From Roseomonas sp. GC11 (GTDB taxonomy: Bacteria; Pseudomonadota; Alphaproteobacteria; Acetobacterales; Acetobacteraceae), in the NCBI RefSeq assembly GCF_024437745.1, contig NZ_JANFNY010000018.1, forward strand, positions 1 to 64,000: 64,000 nt of DNA. Direction: 5' to 3'. Shown here in pieces: positions 1 through 12,407 of this stretch. The position numbers and the translations under genes are program-made. The notes beneath the pieces were generated by a model. That model did not search any database, had not been told where the DNA came from, and saw nothing but the letters and a program-made list of their open reading frames with translations. Position 1 is the first letter of the stretch; each line of letters begins with the position of its first letter.

Positions 1-78
1 TTTGGCGTCCCGCCTCAGGCCCGAGGCGGGACGCTTTCTGAAAAAAGTTTTTTGGTTCTTTTTTTCAAAAAAGAACCC
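1..78. terminator. Composite AT/GC intergenic element, copy A (cut by window edge)
   Basis: A 12-bp GC stem (GCGTCCCGCCTC pairing with GAGGCGGGACGC, roughly 5-34) is followed by CTGAAAAAAG, a T-run, and the palindrome GGTTCTTTTTTT-C-AAAAAAGAACC at 54-77. It lies directly past the 3' end of gshB, which is read on the minus strand, so it is placed to terminate gshB transcription. The same modules recur about ten times in the window. The left arm of this copy is missing because the window starts here. Confidence 0.7.
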
Positions 79-90
79 TTCCTGAAAAAA

Positions 91-1035
91 CTACCGCTTG
101 CTCTCGATGGCGTCCCAGATGGCCTTCTCCAGATGGATGCCATCGAAGCGGGCCAGTTCCTGGAGCCCGGTGGGCGAGGTCACGTTGATCTCGGTGATAT
201 AGTCGCCGATCACGTCGATGCCGACGAAGATCAGCCCGCGCTTCTTCAGCTCCGGCCCGATGCGCTCGCAGATCTCGCGGTCGCGCGGGGTCAGGGCCAC
301 GGCCTCGGGGCGGCCACCGACATGCATGTTGGAACGCGCCTCGCCCTCGGCCGGGACGCGGTTGATGGCGCCCATCGCCACGCCATCGACCAGGATGACG
401 CGCTTATCACCCTTCCGCACGGCGGGGAGGTATTGCTGGATCATCAGCGGCTCGCGCGAGCGCTCGGCATAGAGTTCGAGCAGTGCGTTGAGGTTGGAGT
501 CCTCGGGCTTCAGGTGGAACACGCCGGCGCCGCCATTGCCGAAGAGCGGCTTGACGATGATGTCGCCATGCTTCTTGCGGAAGGCGACAATCTCCTGCGG
601 GTCGCGGGTGATCAGCGTGTCCGGCATCAGCTCCGGGAACTGCATGACGAACAGCTTCTCCGGCGCGTTGCGCACGCTGGCCGGGTCGTTCACCACCAGG
701 GTCTTCGGGTGGATATGCTCCAGGATGTGGCTGGCGGTGATATAGGCCATGTCGAAGGGCGGGTCCTGCCGCATCAGCACGACATCCATGGTGGAGAGGT
801 CATGCAGGGCGGGCTCGCCCAGGGTGTAGTGGTTGCCCTTCTCGCGCCGCACCTCGACGCTCTGCATCCGCGCCAGCACCTTGCCGGACTGCATGCTCAG
901 GTCCTTGACCTGGTAGAACCACAGCTGGTGGCCGCGCGCCTGGGCCTCCAGCATCAGCACGAAGGTGCTGTCGCCATCGATGTTGATGCCCTGGATCGGG
1001 TCCATCTGGACCGCGACCTTCAAACCCTTCGCCAT
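91..1035 (-). CDS. gshB: Glutathione synthetase
   Basis: Joins gamma-glutamylcysteine and glycine with ATP to make glutathione in the cytoplasm. The 314-residue product has the usual family length. It has an N-terminal substrate-domain motif [11 protein letters not shown] (88-98), the ATP-grasp glycine-rich loop [13 protein letters not shown] (151-163), [11 protein letters not shown] (198-208) and the C-terminal [17 protein letters not shown] (about 274-290). I chose the ATG at 1035 because the protein begins there with [13 protein letters not shown], the normal family start; the reading frame extends upstream but shows no homology. It is divergent from aroE across about 120 bp and ends in a composite terminator element. 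Assignment is secure from motif content. Confidence 0.95.
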   Translation of the reverse strand: MAKGLKVAVQMDPIQGINIDGDSTFVLMLEAQARGHQLWFYQVKDLSMQSGKVLARMQSVEVRREKGNHYTLGEPALHDLSTMDVVLMRQDPPFDMAYITASHILEHIHPKTLVVNDPASVRNAPEKLFVMQFPELMPDTLITRDPQEIVAFRKKHGDIIVKPLFGNGGAGVFHLKPEDSNLNALLELYAERSREPLMIQQYLPAVRKGDKRVILVDGVAMGAINRVPAEGEARSNMHVGGRPEAVALTPRDREICERIGPELKKRGLIFVGIDVIGDYITEINVTSPTGLQELARFDGIHLEKAIWDAIESKR

Positions 1036-1154
1036 GGTGGGGGCTCCGTGCCTTGAGTCTTCGTTGCCCGCAGTGGTGGCATTGCGCGGCGCGGAACGCC
1101 AGGGGGGCATCAAAGCGATTGACCGCGCGCCCGCCCGGCCCGATTCATGGCGGC

Positions 1155-2000
1155 ATGACGATTCACTCCGGCAAGGCGAAGCTGGCGGGCGTGCTCGGCT
1201 GGCCTGTCTCGCATTCGCGTTCCCCGCTGCTGCATGGCCACTGGCTGCGGCGGCATGACATCGATGGCGCCTACATGCCCCTGCCCGTCCGGCCGGAGGA
1301 TTTCACCGAGGCCGTGCGGGCCCTGGTGAAGCTCGGCTTCCGCGGCGCCAATGTCACCATCCCGCACAAGGTCGCGGCCTTCGCCCTGTGCGACGAGGTG
1401 GACGCCACCGCCCGCCGCGCCGGCGCGGTCAACACGCTGGTCTTCGAGGAAGGGCGCATCCGCGGCAGCAACACGGATGGCTTCGGCTTCGTGGAGAGCG
1501 TGCGGGAACAGGCGCAGGGCTGGTCCGCCCAGGATGGCCCGGTGGTGGTCCTGGGCGCGGGCGGCGCGGCGCGCGCCATCGCCGCCGCGCTGCTGGATGC
1601 CGGCTGCCCGCGCCTCACCCTCGTCAACCGCAGCCGCGCCCGGGCGGAGGCCCTGGCCGCCGCGCTGGGCGGCCCCATCACGGTGGCCGATGCGCCGCCG
1701 CTGGCCGATGCGGCGCTGCTGGTCAACACCACCAGCCTCGGCATGCAGGGCCAGCCGCCGCTCAGCATCGACCTCGCGCCGCTGCCCGCCACCGCCGTGG
1801 TGGCCGATGCCGTCTATGTGCCGCTGGAGACGCCGCTGCTGGCCGCCGCGCGGGCGCGCGGGCTGCGCGCGGTGGATGGGCTGGGCATGCTGCTGCACCA
1901 GGCGCGGCCCGGCTTCGCCGCCTGGTTCGGGGTGATGCCGCAGGTCGATGCCCAGCTGCGCGCCATCATCGCCGCCGACATCCCCAAGACCGCCGCCTGA
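1155..2000 (+). CDS. aroE: Shikimate dehydrogenase
   Basis: Reduces 3-dehydroshikimate to shikimate with NADPH in the chorismate pathway. The 281-residue protein shows the shikimate-binding segment [11 protein letters not shown] (about 17-27), the catalytic-lysine motif NVTIPHK (about 62-68), the nucleotide-binding loop GAGGAARAI and the downstream NTTSLGM. The frame is open upstream, but the ATG at 1155 gives the family start [21 protein letters not shown]. It is the first gene of a tight run, aroE-coaE-dnaQ, the usual alphaproteobacterial order, with 10 bp to coaE. Confidence 0.95.
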   Translation: MTIHSGKAKLAGVLGWPVSHSRSPLLHGHWLRRHDIDGAYMPLPVRPEDFTEAVRALVKLGFRGANVTIPHKVAAFALCDEVDATARRAGAVNTLVFEEGRIRGSNTDGFGFVESVREQAQGWSAQDGPVVVLGAGGAARAIAAALLDAGCPRLTLVNRSRARAEALAAALGGPITVADAPPLADAALLVNTTSLGMQGQPPLSIDLAPLPATAVVADAVYVPLETPLLAAARARGLRAVDGLGMLLHQARPGFAAWFGVMPQVDAQLRAIIAADIPKTAA

Positions 2001-2010
2001 CGCGCCACCG

Positions 2011-2640
2011 ATGAAAATCCCAGGGCTAAAAGTTTTGGGGCGGAAAGTTTTGGGGCTGACGGTTCTAGGGCTGACCGGCGGCATCGGCATGGGCAAGTCC
2101 ACCGCCGCCGCCACCTTCCGGCGGCATGGCGTGCCGGTCTTCGATGCCGATGCGGCGGTGCATGCCCTGCAGGGGCGCGGCGGCCGCGCCGTGGCGCCGG
2201 TGGCCGCCGCCTTCCCCGACACGGTGCGCGATGGCGCGGTGGAGCGCGAGGCGCTGCGCCGCGCCGTGCTCGGCAACCCCGAGGCGCTGCGCCGGCTGGA
2301 GCGCATCATCCACCCCCTGGTCCGCGCCGAGGAGCGCCGCTTCCTCGCCCGCGCCCGCCGCGCCGGGCGGCGCCTCGTGGTGCTCGACATCCCGCTGCTC
2401 TTCGAGACGAAGGGCGAGGCGCGGTGCGATGCGGTGGTGGTGGTCTCCGCCCCCGCCGCCGTGCAGCGCGCCCGCGTGCTGCGCCGCGGCGGCATGACGC
2501 CGGAGCGCCTCGCCGCCATCCTCGCCCGCCAGACGCCGGATGCCGAGAAGCGCCGGCGGGCGGACCATGTCATCCGCACGGGCCTGTCGCTGGCCCATGC
2601 GCGCCGGGCGATCCGCCGCCTGCTGGAGTTCTACCGATGA
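2011..2640 (+). CDS. coaE: Dephospho-CoA kinase
   Basis: Phosphorylates the 3'-hydroxyl of dephospho-CoA, the last step of CoA synthesis. The P-loop GGIGMGKST sits at residues 23-31, and the body continues with the family's HPLV and LLFE motifs (209 residues in total). The ATG at 2011 lies 10 bp after aroE. The start is odd: the P-loop normally begins within about ten residues of the N-terminus, but here three imperfect 5-residue repeats ([15 protein letters not shown]) precede it, encoded by three 15-bp tandem copies at 2029-2073. The stop overlaps the dnaQ start as ATGA, implying translational coupling. Confidence 0.95.
   Translation: MKIPGLKVLGRKVLGLTVLGLTGGIGMGKSTAAATFRRHGVPVFDADAAVHALQGRGGRAVAPVAAAFPDTVRDGAVEREALRRAVLGNPEALRRLERIIHPLVRAEERRFLARARRAGRRLVVLDIPLLFETKGEARCDAVVVVSAPAAVQRARVLRRGGMTPERLAAILARQTPDAEKRRRADHVIRTGLSLAHARRAIRRLLEFYR
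2029..2073 (+). repeat. Three 15-bp tandem repeats inside the coaE start
   Basis: Three successive 15-mers: AAAGTTTTGGGGCGG, AAAGTTTTGGGGCTG, ACGGTTCTAGGGCTG. They encode [15 protein letters not shown] just before the P-loop. Unlike the surrounding GC-rich codons they carry T-runs. Being in frame, they lengthen the N-terminus without disrupting the enzyme. Confidence 0.85.
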
Positions 2641-3338
2641 GCCGTGCCCTCGTCCTCGATACCGAAACGACGGGCTTCGACCCGCTGACCGGCGACCGCG
2701 TTCTGGAAGTGGCGGCGGTGGAGATCGTCAACCTCGTTCCCACGGGGCGGCATTTCCACACCCTGATCGACCCCGAGCGCGACGTGCCGGAAGAAGCCAC
2801 CAAGGTGCATGGCTTCACGCGGGACATGCTGATCGGCAAGCCGAAATTCGCCGAGATCGTCCCCGGCCTGCTGGACTTCCTGGGTGATGACCCGATCGTG
2901 GCGCACAACGCGCCCTTCGACTTCAACTTCCTCGACTTCGAGCTGAAGAAGGCCGGGCACAAGGTGCTCGACCGCGCGCGCATGGTGGACACGCTGGTCC
3001 TGGCCAAGAAGCGCTTCCCCGGCCTGCCCAACAGCCTGGATGCGCTGTGCCGGCGCTACGGCATCGACAATTCCATGCGCACCGCGCACAACGCGCTGCT
3101 CGACGTGCAGCTGCTGGCGCAGGTCTATCTGGAACTGATGGGCGGCAAGCAGCCGGGGCTGGAACTGGCCAGCCGCCCGGCCGTCTCCACCCCGGTGGTG
3201 CTGGCGGTGGATGCGCCCCCGGTGGCCGCGCGCACGCCGCGCCCGATCACCCCCAGCGAAACGGAGATCGCCGCACACAGCGCCTTTCTCGGGAAGATCA
3301 AGGACCCGGTCTGGGCGGCGCTGCTGGCGGCGGAGTAG
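2637..3338 (+). CDS. dnaQ: DNA polymerase III epsilon subunit (3'-5' proofreading exonuclease)
   Basis: Proofreading exonuclease of the replicative polymerase. The 233-residue protein has the three DEDDh exonuclease motifs: Exo I DTETTGF (8-14), Exo [13 protein letters not shown] (90-100) and Exo III with HNALLD (141-146) supplying the catalytic His and Asp. The length and the variable linker-like C-terminal tail fit the family. The start codon overlaps the coaE stop. The gene converges on an acetyltransferase gene, and the gap holds a GC-rich cloverleaf element. Confidence 0.94.
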   Translation: MSRALVLDTETTGFDPLTGDRVLEVAAVEIVNLVPTGRHFHTLIDPERDVPEEATKVHGFTRDMLIGKPKFAEIVPGLLDFLGDDPIVAHNAPFDFNFLDFELKKAGHKVLDRARMVDTLVLAKKRFPGLPNSLDALCRRYGIDNSMRTAHNALLDVQLLAQVYLELMGGKQPGLELASRPAVSTPVVLAVDAPPVAARTPRPITPSETEIAAHSAFLGKIKDPVWAALLAAE

Positions 3339-3344
3339 CTCTTT

Positions 3345-3460
3345 GGGGAGGCTCCGCCTCCCCCAAACCCCTCCGCCGGGGTGGCAGGGCCACCCCGGAC
3401 CCCGCCTTCAGTAAAGCCCAAACGGATGTGGGGGTCCGGGGGAACTCAGTTCCCCCGGAT
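3345..3460. repeat. GC-rich cloverleaf intergenic element, copy 1
   Basis: Between convergent dnaQ and an acetyltransferase gene. It contains a leading hairpin GGGGAGGC-tcc-GCCTCCCC (3345-3363), a side hairpin GGGGTGGC...GCCACCCC (about 3378-3396), a central stem formed by GGACCCCGC (about 3397-3405) with GGGGGTCC (about 3430-3437), and a second side hairpin GGGGGAAC-tca-GTTCCCCC (3438-3456). Related copies lie at about 21782, 48245 and 56236. It may act as a bidirectional terminator; mobility is possible but unproven. Confidence 0.75.
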
Positions 3461-3467
3461 TCTTCGC

Positions 3468-7113
<3,646 letters not shown>

Positions 7114-7124
7114 GGCCGGCACGC

Positions 7125-7157
7125 GGGGCGCCAAGGCCGGGAGAAGCCCGGCGCCCC
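7125..7157. terminator. Hairpin between convergent receptor and hydrolase genes
   Basis: GGGGCGCC (7125-7132) pairs with GGCGCCCC (7150-7157), with a possible inner CCGGG/CCCGG stem. It lies in the 72-bp gap between convergent genes. No clear T-run follows, so terminator activity is inferred only from position and symmetry. Confidence 0.45.
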
Positions 7158-7185
7158 TCTCCCCAAACCGCCGCGCTGGGCGGCG

Positions 7186-8199
7186 CTACAGAGAGCGCTT
7201 CAGGAACGCCGCGATGGTCTTTTCCATCTCCCGGTGGATGGCTACCCGGTCGATCCCTGCGGCGTCCTGACAGAGCAGGGCCTGTTCGGCCGCGATTTGC
7301 GGCGGGCAGGGATTGAGAAAGACAAAATGGCGCCCGGGCGCCACGGCTTCCTGCGGCGCCAGAGGCAGGTTTCTGGCCAGCGCGAGGGCGTTGCCCGTGG
7401 CCTTCATATATGTATCGTCCTGCGGCCGGTAGAGCAGCACGGGCATACGGAGGCTAACCAAGCCGGCAGCATCGAACATGATCGCCAGCGGGTCGAGCAG
7501 GACGAGCGCCTTCAGGCGCGGCTCGGTGGGGGGCTTCCAGCTGGCGAGCGTCGAGGCACCGCCCGTATGGTCGGCCCAGGTCATGCAGGAGCCACCATCC
7601 CCCAGGCCTTCCGCCGCGCAGTAAGCGGAGGCGCGCGCGAAGTCCGGCTTGGCCCCCGCGACAATGAGCGCCGTGTAGCCACCGGCCGAATAGCCAACCA
7701 TACCGATCCGGCCTGTATCGGCATGGCCGGAGAAGCGCGCATCCCCCAGCGCGGCGTTGAGGGCCGCGATCGCCTGACGCGGCCGGTTGATCAGGACCCG
7801 CACCTGATCGTTTTCAAGCGGCTGGCTTGCGGCATCACCGAGATGCGTCGGGGCCACGACGATGAAGCCCTCCCGCGCAAGGTGGGCGGCGAGGTCGCGA
7901 TGCGAGAGGGGCGTACCTCGCCGGCCATGCGACAGCAGCACAACCGGGAAGCGGCCCTGGGCCAGGGGCGCGTCCTGGCTAGCATTGATCTGAAAAGGCC
8001 CCACCTGCCAGGGCGCTTCTGACGCGGGGCTCGGATACCAGACCAGGGCATTGGCCTGCCCGGCAGCATCCTGGAAGGGAAGCCGCACGACACCAGCCTG
8101 CCAGGAGTCAGCCCGTGCGTCCGGACATCCCCAAACGCCACAGAGCGCCATCAGGCCCAAAAGACGCAAAATGCTGAACAGCATGGATTTTTCTGCCAT
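7186..8199 (-). CDS. Secreted alpha/beta hydrolase (predicted dienelactone hydrolase/chlorophyllase-like)
   Basis: A 337-residue protein with a signal-like N-terminus (MLFSILRLLGLMALCGVWGC from Met6, possibly a lipoprotein Cys) ahead of the mature part. The nucleophile elbow is GYSAGG, and APGRHFVF near the C-terminus supplies a candidate catalytic His. VVLLSHGRRGTP is the oxyanion-loop segment. The family resembles COG4188-type predicted hydrolases; substrate unknown. A second in-frame ATG at 8184 begins directly at the signal peptide and may be the true start. A short AT-rich gap separates it from the ABC permease gene end. Confidence 0.8.
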   Translation of the reverse strand: MAEKSMLFSILRLLGLMALCGVWGCPDARADSWQAGVVRLPFQDAAGQANALVWYPSPASEAPWQVGPFQINASQDAPLAQGRFPVVLLSHGRRGTPLSHRDLAAHLAREGFIVVAPTHLGDAASQPLENDQVRVLINRPRQAIAALNAALGDARFSGHADTGRIGMVGYSAGGYTALIVAGAKPDFARASAYCAAEGLGDGGSCMTWADHTGGASTLASWKPPTEPRLKALVLLDPLAIMFDAAGLVSLRMPVLLYRPQDDTYMKATGNALALARNLPLAPQEAVAPGRHFVFLNPCPPQIAAEQALLCQDAAGIDRVAIHREMEKTIAAFLKRSL

Positions 8200-8235
8200 C
8201 GCCTCGCCCCTGGGCTATCTCAAAAGCAGTAGATA

Positions 8236-8286
8236 AATATCAAAATAAAGAAGTCTTTTTGTTTATTTTTCTTCAGAAAAAATTTC
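8236..8286. terminator. Degenerate AT-rich element, copy B
   Basis: Contains GAAGTCTTTTTG-TTTATTTTTCTTCAGAAAAA, closely resembling the beta arm of the composite element but without its GC hairpin. It sits immediately after the stop codon of the permease gene read on the minus strand, where a T-rich terminator tract would be expected. Confidence 0.5.
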
Positions 8287-8288
8287 TT

Positions 8289-9083
8289 TCACTTCCTCAT
8301 TTTCCACACCGCCAACCCCACCCCCAGCACGGCCAGCGCCATGCCGAGGATGACCACGGCCAGGGCGTTGATTTCCGGCGTCAGGCCCAGGCGCAGCATG
8401 GAGAAGACCTGCATGGGCAGGGTCGTCCCCGCCGGGCCGGAGACGAAGCTGGCCACCACCACATCATCGAGCGAGAGAGTGAAGGCCAGCAGCCAGCCGG
8501 CCACGAGGCTCGGCGCCATCAGCGGCAGGGTGACGGTGAGGAAGGCGGTGAGCGGCGGCGCGCCGAGGTCGCGCGCGGCCTCCTCCAGCTCCGGTGCCAG
8601 CACGGCCAGCCGCGCCTGCGCCAGCACCGCGACATAGGCGGCGCCGATGGTGGCATGGGCGAGCAGGATGGTGAGCGCCCCGCGCTCGGCGGGCCAACCG
8701 GTCAGGCGCTGCAACAGCACGAAGAAGAGCAGCAAAGCGAGGCCCATCACCACATCCGGCAGCACCAGCGGCGCGCCGGACAGCGCGCCGAAGAGCGCCC
8801 GCCCGCGGAATGGCCCCTGCCGCGCCAGCACCCAGCCGATGGCGCCGCCCAGCAGCACGGCGAGGCTCGCCGCCCCCAGCGCCACGCGCAGGGAGAGCAG
8901 CGCCGCCTCCACCAGCCGGTCATCCGCGCCGAGGGCGGCGAACCAGCGCAGCGAGAAGCCGCCCCACTGGAAGGGGATACGGTCCGCGCTGAAGGCATAG
9001 GCGGCGAGCAGCAGCACCGGCAGCCAGAGGAAGGCCAGCCCCGCCAGCAGCCCGGCGCGGGCGAGCAGGCCGCGCCGCCTCAT
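8289..9083 (-). CDS. potC: ABC transporter permease, PotC-like
   Basis: Inner-membrane permease of a polyamine-type ABC importer, 264 residues with about six hydrophobic segments. The cytoplasmic EAA loop reads EEAARDLGAPPLTAFLTVTLP (about 172-192), which docks on the ATPase. The ATG at 9083 overlaps the stop of the upstream permease gene (ATGA); the frame is open further upstream but would run through that gene. Last gene of the binding protein-ATPase-permease-permease operon. Substrate probably putrescine or spermidine, inferred from the binding protein. Confidence 0.87.
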   Translation of the reverse strand: MRRRGLLARAGLLAGLAFLWLPVLLLAAYAFSADRIPFQWGGFSLRWFAALGADDRLVEAALLSLRVALGAASLAVLLGGAIGWVLARQGPFRGRALFGALSGAPLVLPDVVMGLALLLFFVLLQRLTGWPAERGALTILLAHATIGAAYVAVLAQARLAVLAPELEEAARDLGAPPLTAFLTVTLPLMAPSLVAGWLLAFTLSLDDVVVASFVSGPAGTTLPMQVFSMLRLGLTPEINALAVVILGMALAVLGVGLAVWKMRK

Positions 9084-9949
9084 GGCTCCGCCTCCAGCCG
9101 CTGGAAGAGGCGGATGGGCACCAGCAGCACCAGCAGCAGCAGCACCGCCAGCGCCGCCGCCACCGGCCAGTCCCGGTTCTGGAAGAATTCCTGGAACAGC
9201 ACGCGCCCCACCATCTGCGCCTCCGGCGGGCCGAGCAGCTCGGGGATGACGTATTCCCCGGCGGCGGGGATGAAGACCAGCAGGAAGGCCGCCGCCAGCC
9301 CCGGCAGCGCCAGCGGCAGGGTGACGGTGAGGAAAACCGGCCACGGCCCGGCGCCGAGATCGGCCGCCGCCTCCTCCAGCGCCGGGTCGCGGCGGGAGAG
9401 GGCGGTGTAGAGCGGCAGCACGGCGAAGGGCAGGTAGGCATGGACCATGCCGAGGAACAGCGCAGGCCAGGAGTAGAGCAGCGGCAGCGGCGCCTCGATC
9501 AGCCCGAGGGATTGCAGCAGGCTGTTGATCCACCCCTCATCGCGCAGCAGCCCGACCCAGGCGCCGAGGCGCGGCAGGAAGCCCGTCCAGAAAGGCAGCA
9601 GCACGAGGCCGAGCAGCAGGGGCCGCGAGCGGGCCGGCGCCCGCACCAGGCCGAGCGCCATGGGGAAGGCCAGCAGCAGGCAGAGCCCCGCCGTGCCACC
9701 CGCCACCAGCAACGCATCGAGGAAGGCGGCGCGGTAATAGCCATCCCACAGCGCCAGGGCGAGCGCCTCGGTGTTCAGCCCCTGCCCTGGCACGGCCCAG
9801 GGCAGGGCGAAGGGCGGCACGCCCTCCGCCGCCCAGGAGAGCGCCAGCACCGCCACCACCAGCAGCGGCGCGGCGACGAAGAGCAGCAGCCAGAGGCCCG
9901 GCAGCGCCGGGACCAGGCGCGACGGCCAGCCGGGCAGCAGGCGGCGCAT
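9080..9949 (-). CDS. potB: ABC transporter permease, PotB-like
   Basis: First permease of the importer, 289 residues, beginning with a hydrophobic helix VPALPGLWLLLFVAAPLLVV. The EAA loop EEAAADLGAGPWPVFLTVTLP shows the same docking signature as its partner permease. It overlaps both neighbours by four bases (ATGA at each junction), which suggests tight stoichiometric coupling with the ATPase gene upstream and the second permease downstream. Symbol given by operon position and homology class. Confidence 0.87.
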   Translation of the reverse strand: MRRLLPGWPSRLVPALPGLWLLLFVAAPLLVVAVLALSWAAEGVPPFALPWAVPGQGLNTEALALALWDGYYRAAFLDALLVAGGTAGLCLLLAFPMALGLVRAPARSRPLLLGLVLLPFWTGFLPRLGAWVGLLRDEGWINSLLQSLGLIEAPLPLLYSWPALFLGMVHAYLPFAVLPLYTALSRRDPALEEAAADLGAGPWPVFLTVTLPLALPGLAAAFLLVFIPAAGEYVIPELLGPPEAQMVGRVLFQEFFQNRDWPVAAALAVLLLLVLLVPIRLFQRLEAEP

Positions 9950-10992
9950 CAGCGCGACAGCGGCACGAGGGATGCCGCCTCCCAGCCCAGGCGCAGCGCG
10001 GCGCCGCGCGGCGGCGGCGGGCCATCCTCCTCGGCATGGCTGACGCGCAGCAAGGCGCCCCCGGCGGCGCGCACCAGCAGCAGGCTGTCATCGCCGCGGA
10101 AGGCGATATCCTCGACGACGCCGCCGACCGTCTCCGGCCCGCCCGCGGCACGGACAAAAATCCGCTCGGGGCGGAGGGCGAGGGCGGCGGTGCCGGGCGG
10201 CAGCTGCGTGGGCCGCAGCGTGGCGCCAAGGGCGGGGCAGGCGAAGCCGCCCTGGCCATCCGCCTCCCCCTCCAGCACATTGGCGGCGCCGAGGAAGGCG
10301 GCGACGAAGCGCGTCGCCGGCCGGTCATAGACCTCGCGCGGCGGGCCGAGCTGGACGAGGCGCCCCTGCTCCAGCACCGCCACGCGGTCGGCCAGGGCCA
10401 GGGCCTCGTTCTGGTCGTGCGTCACCATGATGAAGGCGGCGCCCGTCTCGCGCTGCAGGGCGCGCAGCTCGAAGCCGGTGCGCTCGCGCAGATTGGCGTC
10501 GAGCGCGCCCAGCGGCTCGTCCAGCAGCAGCAGGCGCGGGCGCTTGACCAGGGCGCGCGCCAGCGCCACGCGCTGCTTCTGCCCGCCCGAGAGGCGCTGT
10601 GGCGCGCGCCCCTCGAAGCCGGAGAGGCCGACCATGGCCAGGGCCTCGGCCACGCGGCGGTCGCGCTCGGCGCGCGGCACGCCGTCGCGCTTCAGGCCAT
10701 AGGCCACGTTGCCCGCCACGGAGAGATGCGGGAACAGCGCGTAGGACTGGAACATCATGTTCAGCGGCCGCAGATGCGGCGGCACGCCGGCGAGGTCCCG
10801 CCCCTCGAAGAGCAGCGCGCCGGAATCGGCGGCCTCGAAACCGGCGATCACCCGCAGCAGGGTGGATTTGCCGGAGCCGGAACCGCCGAGCAGCGTCAGG
10901 AACTCGCCCGCCGCCACATCGAGATCGAGCCCGTCCAGCGCCAGGGTGGAACCGAAGCGCCGGGTCAGGCCCCGCAGGGAGAGCAGCGGCAA
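9949..10992 (-). CDS. potA: Polyamine-type ABC transporter ATP-binding protein
   Basis: Cytoplasmic ATPase of 347 residues. Walker A is GGSGSGKST (36-44), the ABC signature LSGGQKQ lies at 134-140 and Walker B is in RLLLLDEPLGALD (about 153-165). The C-terminal third is a TOBE-type regulatory region, normal for PotA/UgpC-like ATPases. The only start fitting the family is TTG at 10992, an unusual codon. It lies inside the third of three near-identical 14-15 bp repeats that also contain the stop codon of the upstream binding-protein gene, so start-site spacing here could vary with repeat number. Confidence 0.9.
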   Translation of the reverse strand: MPLLSLRGLTRRFGSTLALDGLDLDVAAGEFLTLLGGSGSGKSTLLRVIAGFEAADSGALLFEGRDLAGVPPHLRPLNMMFQSYALFPHLSVAGNVAYGLKRDGVPRAERDRRVAEALAMVGLSGFEGRAPQRLSGGQKQRVALARALVKRPRLLLLDEPLGALDANLRERTGFELRALQRETGAAFIMVTHDQNEALALADRVAVLEQGRLVQLGPPREVYDRPATRFVAAFLGAANVLEGEADGQGGFACPALGATLRPTQLPPGTAALALRPERIFVRAAGGPETVGGVVEDIAFRGDDSLLLVRAAGGALLRVSHAEEDGPPPPRGAALRLGWEAASLVPLSR

Positions 10993-11035
10993 CTCAGCGA
11001 CCCACTCTCAGCGACCCCACTCTCAGCGACCCGCC
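10993..11035 (-). repeat. Triple 14-15 bp repeat at the binding-protein/ATPase junction
   Basis: CTCAGCGACCCACT (10993-11006), CTCAGCGACCCCACT (11007-11021) and CTCAGCGACCCGCC (11022-11035). On the coding strand each copy reads as ...GGGTCGCTGAG. The copy nearest the binding-protein gene contains its TGA stop, and the copy nearest the ATPase gene abuts the TTG start. Duplication of the gene end is the simplest origin. Confidence 0.85.
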
Positions 11036-12138
11036 TTGAAGCGGCTCCAGCCGCGGCTGCGGGCGCGCTCGGCGGCGGGCGCCAGCGCGGTGACGGTGAA
11101 GGTGCGGGCCAGCGCCTCGGAGGTGGGGTAGACATTGGGGTCGTCGCGCACCGCCGCCTCCACCAGCGGGCGGGCCGCCGGCACGGCGTTGGGGTAGCGC
11201 ACCTGGTTGGTGATGCCCGCCATCACATCCGGCTGCAGCAGGAAGTTGATGAAGCGCTGCGCGGCCTCCGGGTTCGGCGCATCGGCCGGGATGGCCAGCA
11301 TGTCGAACCAGAGCTGCGCGCCCTCCTTCGGCTGCACATAGCCCACCTGCACGCCGCGCCCGGCCTCCTTCGCGCGGGCCTGGGCCTGGATGACGTCGCC
11401 GGAATAGGTCAGCACCATGCAGTATTCGCCATTGGCCAGGGCATCCATCAGGTTGCCGCTGGCGGTGATGGCGCGGACATAGGGGCGGATGGCCAGCAGC
11501 GCGTCCTCGGCCGCGCGCAGGTCGGCGGGCTCGGTGCTGTTGGGGTTGCGGCCGAGCCAGCGCAGCACGCTCGGCATCACGTCGATGGCCGAGTCCATCA
11601 CGGCGATGCCGCAGCGGGCGAGGCGCCGCGCATTCTCCGGCTTCAGCAGCAGGTCGAGGCTGTCGGGCGCCACGTCCGGCAGCAGCTCCTTCACCCGGTC
11701 GGTGCGGATGCCGAGGCCGATGGTGCCGTAGAGATAGATGGCGCCGAATTTGTTGCCCGGGTCGCTGCTCTCCACCTGGCGCAGCAGGGCGGGGTCCTGG
11801 TTGCCCCAGTTGGGGATCTGCGCGCGGTCCAGCGGCCGCAGCGCGCCGGCGCGCACCAGGCGGGAGAAGGTCGGCTCGCTGGTCGGCACGATGATGTCGT
11901 AGCCCGAGCGCCCGGCGGAGAGCTTGCCCTCCAGCGTCTCCAGGCTGTCATAGACGTCGTAGCGGATGCGGATGCCGGTCTCGCGCTGGAAGCGGTCCAC
12001 CGCATAGGGGTCGATGTAGTCGGACCAGTTGTAGACGTTCAGCGTCACCGGCTGTTGCGCCTGGACGGGGGCGGAGGCCGGCGCCCCGCCCAGCAGGGCG
12101 GCGGCGAACAGCGAGGTGGCGAGCAGGCGACGGAGCAT
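11023..12138 (-). CDS. potF: Extracellular polyamine-binding protein (PotD/PotF-like)
   Basis: Periplasmic solute-binding subunit of the importer. From the ATG at 12138 the protein starts MLRRLLATSLFAAALL, a clear Sec signal peptide with cleavage near ...APVQAQ. The mature part opens VTLNVYNWSDYIDPYAVDRF, the diagnostic polyamine-binding-protein opening. About 371 residues, matching the family. A GTG at 12174 would extend the N-terminus by 12 charged residues and is less likely. Putrescine specificity (PotF) over spermidine (PotD) is an inference only. Confidence 0.88.
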   Translation of the reverse strand: MLRRLLATSLFAAALLGGAPASAPVQAQQPVTLNVYNWSDYIDPYAVDRFQRETGIRIRYDVYDSLETLEGKLSAGRSGYDIIVPTSEPTFSRLVRAGALRPLDRAQIPNWGNQDPALLRQVESSDPGNKFGAIYLYGTIGLGIRTDRVKELLPDVAPDSLDLLLKPENARRLARCGIAVMDSAIDVMPSVLRWLGRNPNSTEPADLRAAEDALLAIRPYVRAITASGNLMDALANGEYCMVLTYSGDVIQAQARAKEAGRGVQVGYVQPKEGAQLWFDMLAIPADAPNPEAAQRFINFLLQPDVMAGITNQVRYPNAVPAARPLVEAAVRDDPNVYPTSEALARTFTVTALAPAAERARSRGWSRFKAGR

Positions 12139-12328
12139 GCGGGCGGTCCTGCGGCGGTGGGAGGAGGCCTGCACCGTAATCGCAGGGACGTGACGGGTCC
12201 ATTGGTTGCTGAACCCTGAACCCTAGGACTTTATTCTTGACTTTATTCCTATAAGCCCGTATCTCCAAACCCGTCACCGGGCGAATTGCGTCCGCTGATC
12301 CCCCCCTCCCCCGCTCTTATCCGAACCG

Positions 12329-12356
12329 CCCGGCCCTGCTCCCCCGCGGGGCCGGG
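12329..12356. other. GC hairpin upstream of the spike module
   Basis: CCCGGCCC (12329-12336) can pair with GGGCCGGG (12349-12356) about 50 bp before the first spike-module gene. The surrounding 269-bp gap also shows small direct repeats (GAACCCT twice near 12212; GACTTTATTC twice near 12225). Its role is unclear: leader structure or terminator of an unseen transcript. Confidence 0.4.
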
Positions 12357-12407
12357 TGTCGCCGCATGGGCCGCCCCCATCGTCGCGACCCCAGCCAGGA
12401 GACGCGC

